Source: Bacillota bacterium
Lineage (GTDB): Bacteria; Eremiobacterota; SpSt-956; JAKJGF01
Assembly: GCA_029555925.1 (NCBI GenBank)
Contig: JAKPQU010000440.1
Span: 1-8,451, forward strand
Direction of reading: 5' to 3'
Length of the DNA: 8,451 nt
Shown here: piece by piece, positions 6,505-8,451 of the stretch
How positions within the stretch are numbered: the first letter of the stretch is position 1
Layout of the letters: each line of letters starts with the position of its first letter
Made by a program: the position numbers and the translations under genes
The notes under the pieces: generated by a model
What the model was told of the DNA's origin: nothing
Databases searched by the model: none
What the model saw: only the letters and a program-made list of their open reading frames with translations

Positions 6505-6532
6505 TCACGACTCACGACTCATGACTCACCTG
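6505..6532. repeat. Heptad repeat cluster D between convergent genes
   Basis: Four phased units are TCACGAC (6505), TCACGAC (6512), TCATGAC (6519) and TCACCTG (6526). The last supplies the TGA stop of the minus-strand gene. The opposite arm is nearly lost: only GGTGA at 6448-6452, which holds the stop codon of the TPR frame, can pair with TCACC at 6526-6530. The cluster lies in the 73-bp gap between two genes that end towards each other, a natural place for a bidirectional terminator, but no T-tract is present. Confidence 0.8.
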
Positions 6533-7980
6533 TTTATTGCTTCATAAAGGCTCTGAAACACTGTCTGATCTTTTTCCTCTGATATAAGTTCTTCCAGCAA
6601 ATTCCTGTTCAAGCCGATATTGTTCAGACTTTCGATCGCTTTAAGCCTTACATTGAGATCTTTATCATTACGAACTACCTGTTTAAGTATATTTGTAACA
6701 GTAACCATGTCATGATTTTTATTAATTCTCATTTTAGCGATAATATTATCTATACTATAAAATCTCTCTGTTGATTTTATCTGAGACCTGTCATTTATCA
6801 TTTTTTTAGTCAGTGAGAGCCTGTCGTCCATATTAGCCATAACAGTTTTCTGAACAGCAAGCATTTCCTGTAATTTTTCTATAACTTCTATCCTGTGTTC
6901 AGAGGACTGATCATAAAGGAGGATTGATTTATATATGGCTATTACTTTCTGGTCAGGTAAATCCGGGTTAAAGAGATCTACATCAAGATAGACCAGAGGT
7001 CTTGCCACAACAGTTACATCTGAAGGACTGGTATATTTTGATTCTATAAAAGCACCGGCTCTATTTAAAAATACGATTCTATCTTTATAATCAGTTTCAT
7101 ACCATCTTTTCAAAAAACACTCTCTGTCATTTATACTTTTAAAATCGTGCCAGTTAGCTTCATTTCTGTATCTATCCAGAGCCATAATTTGAATGGAGAG
7201 AATAAGAGGAAATAATACAAGATAAATTAACACTTTCAATTTATCCAGTGCTTTTTCATCATAGACATGATCTTTTAAAAAGACCATCATAACAGAAAGT
7301 CCTGCAAGTAAAAAGATAAAAGCAAGAGGTATTATCTGTGAAGGAACAGATGGGCCATAGAATATAACTGCTATGCCATCGAGACCTCCTTTATATAAAA
7401 GAAAAGTAACAGTAAATATAACCTGTATAAAAAGCAACAGAGGAGCCCATTCAAGTGTTTTAACACTTAAAGCTTCTATAAATGATAATCTTCTGTCTCT
7501 TTCATCTCTTATTATATTTCTAATGGCATCAATCTGTTTTCTGAGAGATGACTCTATAAATTCCTTCATTTCTTCAGTCAATTCCATACCTCCCATCATT
7601 ACCGGAGCGGAAGAAACTTCAGGGACAACCTGTTTTCTTTCAAAATATTTCCCTACTGCCTGGGCAGCAGCATGTTTGTTTTCATGTAACTCCGGGTTAA
7701 GACGTAATAGATTATCCAGAATTTGCTGTTCACTGTAACCGAGGTTTTTTAATGTAAGTACCTGTTTATCATATTTATCAGGATCAACAGGGATTGTAAA
7801 AGGCTTTCCCTTTATTTCAGGTTTCGGCTCCTGTTGTTCCTTTATTTCAGGTTTCGGCTCCTGATTTAAAGCTTCTCCTGAAGGTTTCTCGATAAGGGTT
7901 TCTTTTGCTGTTTCTTCCGGTGATGGTTGAGGTGTAATTTTATTTTCTGCATGAGAACCATTATTTTCTTTTTTTTCCAA
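6526..7980 (-). CDS. Three-TM protein with helical HEAT-like C-terminal domain, function unknown
   Basis: Unrecognised. Residue numbers count from the longest frame (ATG at 8010, 494 aa); I prefer TTG at 7980 (484 aa) because GGAGGTGAGG lies just before it while the ATG has no Shine-Dalgarno. Residues 11-70 are charged and disordered, with the 10-residue repeat EQQEPKPEIK. Residues 75-125 form a small helical domain. A short helix with REDR-like charges (about 145-178) leads to three membrane segments at about 188-206, 226-245 and 258-277. The remaining 215 residues look soluble: a segment with VTVVARPLVYLDVDLFNPD, then helix pairs at 357-384, 440-466 and 471-492 resembling HEAT-type repeats. 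The layout suggests a membrane-anchored scaffold. It converges on the YkgJ-TPR gene and ends inside repeat cluster D. Confidence 0.8.
   Translation of the reverse strand: MEKKENNGSHAENKITPQPSPEETAKETLIEKPSGEALNQEPKPEIKEQQEPKPEIKGKPFTIPVDPDKYDKQVLTLKNLGYSEQQILDNLLRLNPELHENKHAAAQAVGKYFERKQVVPEVSSAPVMMGGMELTEEMKEFIESSLRKQIDAIRNIIRDERDRRLSFIEALSVKTLEWAPLLLFIQVIFTVTFLLYKGGLDGIAVIFYGPSVPSQIIPLAFIFLLAGLSVMMVFLKDHVYDEKALDKLKVLIYLVLFPLILSIQIMALDRYRNEANWHDFKSINDRECFLKRWYETDYKDRIVFLNRAGAFIESKYTSPSDVTVVARPLVYLDVDLFNPDLPDQKVIAIYKSILLYDQSSEHRIEVIEKLQEMLAVQKTVMANMDDRLSLTKKMINDRSQIKSTERFYSIDNIIAKMRINKNHDMVTVTNILKQVVRNDKDLNVRLKAIESLNNIGLNRNLLEELISEEKDQTVFQSLYEAINR
7809..7863 (-). repeat. In-frame 30-bp tandem duplication in the disordered N-terminus
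   Basis: A 25-bp block at 7809-7833 recurs exactly at 7839-7863, period 30 bp. It encodes EPKPEIK twice (residues 51-57 and 61-67 of the long form) separated by EQQ. The absence of silent differences suggests a recent duplication in a linker tolerant of length change. Confidence 0.85.
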
Positions 7981-7983
7981 ATC

Positions 7984-7993
7984 CCTCACCTCC
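7984..7993 (-). promoter_or_regulatory. Shine-Dalgarno pointing to a TTG start at 7980
   Basis: On the minus strand this reads GGAGGTGAGG, with its GGAGGTG core 6 nt before TTG (7980-7978). The upstream in-frame ATG codons at 8010 and 7995 have no comparable site. Because this stretch would be coding if translation began at 8010, the evidence is good but not decisive. Confidence 0.6.
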
Positions 7994-8199
7994 ATATTGA
8001 CTAATAACATTCTATTTAATAAAGGAAAAAACCTTCTAAGAGCCTATCCGAAAAGTAATATTTTTTTAATCCTTTCCACTGCCAGGTTCTGGAGCAACAG
8101 AGTCTCCGAAGGACAAAATATATACTGTATTAACAGCCATTTGTAAATTATAGTTAGTTTCATAACTATCCATAAATAATGAACTCCTAATACATAAAG

Positions 8200-8256
8200 C
8201 GTAATGCGTGATGCGCAGGGATTAAACCCGTCACGCGTCACGCGTTACGCGTCACG
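8200..8256. repeat. Heptad inverted-repeat cluster E
   Basis: Left arm units are CGTAATG (8200) and CGTGATG (8207). After CGCAGGG and ATTAAAC come right arm units CGTCACG (8229), CGTCACG (8236), CGTTACG (8243) and CGTCACG (8250). The arms are unequal (two units against four) and out of register by two bases at the loop. GGG and CCC next to the loop can close it. The units are nearly identical to those of cluster C, about 3 kb away. Confidence 0.85.
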
Positions 8257-8398
8257 ATGACTTAAATTCTAATAAGTTATGAAATACACTATAATACTAT
8301 TTAGCTTTAAACATAGTAGTCTGCCTGCCTGGTGTTCCGGAGAAAAAAATATCACGGCAGCACAGGTATATTTTATTGAATTATAATGTAAAGTAGCA

Positions 8399-8407
8399 TG
8401 ATATAAG
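8399..8407 (+). promoter_or_regulatory. Possible extended -10 promoter element for the gene beyond the window
   Basis: TGATATAAG fits an extended -10 (TGn plus TATAAT with one mismatch). TTGAAT at 8376-8381 is 20 nt upstream, too far for an ideal -35. It lies about 40 nt before the terminal ribosome-binding site. Another TATAAT at 8382-8387 is an equally possible -10. Weak evidence in an AT-rich region. Confidence 0.25.
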
Positions 8408-8445
8408 CTGTAACTGTTATAAACGTTCCAGTTTAGATTTTTTTC

Positions 8446-8451
8446 GGAGGA
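8446..8451 (+). promoter_or_regulatory. Probable Shine-Dalgarno of a gene starting just past the window end
   Basis: GGAGGA closes the window after a T-rich stretch. The other plus-strand genes with clear sites here have start codons 6-10 nt after such a motif, so a coding region is expected to begin within about 10 nt outside. Confidence 0.5.

Larger units (their letters stand above)
8011..8451. other. Gene-free region with repeat cluster E and leader of the next gene
   Basis: No convincing gene. Positions 8011-8199 are AT-rich spacer upstream of the minus-strand gene; GAGCCTATCCGAAAAG at 8040-8055 looks like an insertion-sequence terminal repeat but has no partner here. Positions 8200-8256 hold heptad cluster E. 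Positions 8263-8451 look like the leader of a plus-strand gene beyond the window, with an extended -10-like TGATATAAG at 8399-8407 and GGAGGA at the end. An imperfect stem might form between about 8321 and 8366. I see no tRNA or known riboswitch. Confidence 0.6.

Noticed and set aside
7373..7738. 121-codon plus-strand ORF inside the three-TM protein gene
   Set aside because: Fully antisense to a gene with coherent membrane segments and repeats. Its serine/cysteine-rich translation looks like a reverse-frame artefact.
8044..8241. 65-codon minus-strand ORF upstream of the membrane protein gene
   Set aside because: Its N-terminus is encoded by heptad repeat cluster E, and it has no ribosome-binding site or family pattern.

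Overview
The window comes from an AT-rich bacterial chromosome. ATA (Ile) and AGA (Arg) codons are frequent, several start sites have strong Shine-Dalgarno sequences, and no eukaryotic or phage features are visible. The only recognisable metabolic genes encode a three-subunit molybdenum hydroxylase, which fits an anaerobic or facultative purine- or heterocycle-using lifestyle. I cannot name the phylum from the sequence.

Layout: 164-3849 (+) is an operon-like block for a xanthine dehydrogenase-type enzyme in the order Mo subunit, [2Fe-2S] subunit, FAD subunit. The last two genes overlap by 4 nt. 3928-5073 (+) encodes a protein with an N-terminal double zinc ribbon and a large domain I do not recognise. 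5248-5466 (+) encodes a 72-residue protein with two membrane segments. 5500-6452 (+) holds a YkgJ-type cysteine-cluster domain followed, in another frame, by four TPR-like repeats. The TPR frame is open for over 300 nt with no start codon, so this looks like one gene of about 317 codons split by a 1-nt frameshift. 6526-7980 (-) encodes a three-TM protein with a charged, repeat-containing N-terminus and a HEAT-like helical C-terminus. Its best-supported start is a TTG behind a strong SD. 8011-8451 has no convincing gene, but contains a repeat cluster and ends in GGAGGA, probably the ribosome-binding site of a gene just beyond the window.

The most unusual feature is a family of 7-bp-periodic inverted repeats lying between or beside genes (2428-2508, 3841-3894, 5078-5208, 6505-6532, 8200-8256, plus two compact palindromes at 5225-5238 and 6488-6498). 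Each cluster has its own heptad, but nearly all units keep a GT(A/G)A core. In three clusters the two arms match in order over two to four heptads and could fold into long imperfect RNA hairpins. Four gene stop codons lie in or touch heptads of these clusters or a lone core beside one, and a fifth overlaps a GTAA just outside one. They resemble the heptanucleotide STRR repeats known from cyanobacteria only in period. Their role here (terminator, mRNA stabiliser, mobile or slippage-driven repeat) is open.
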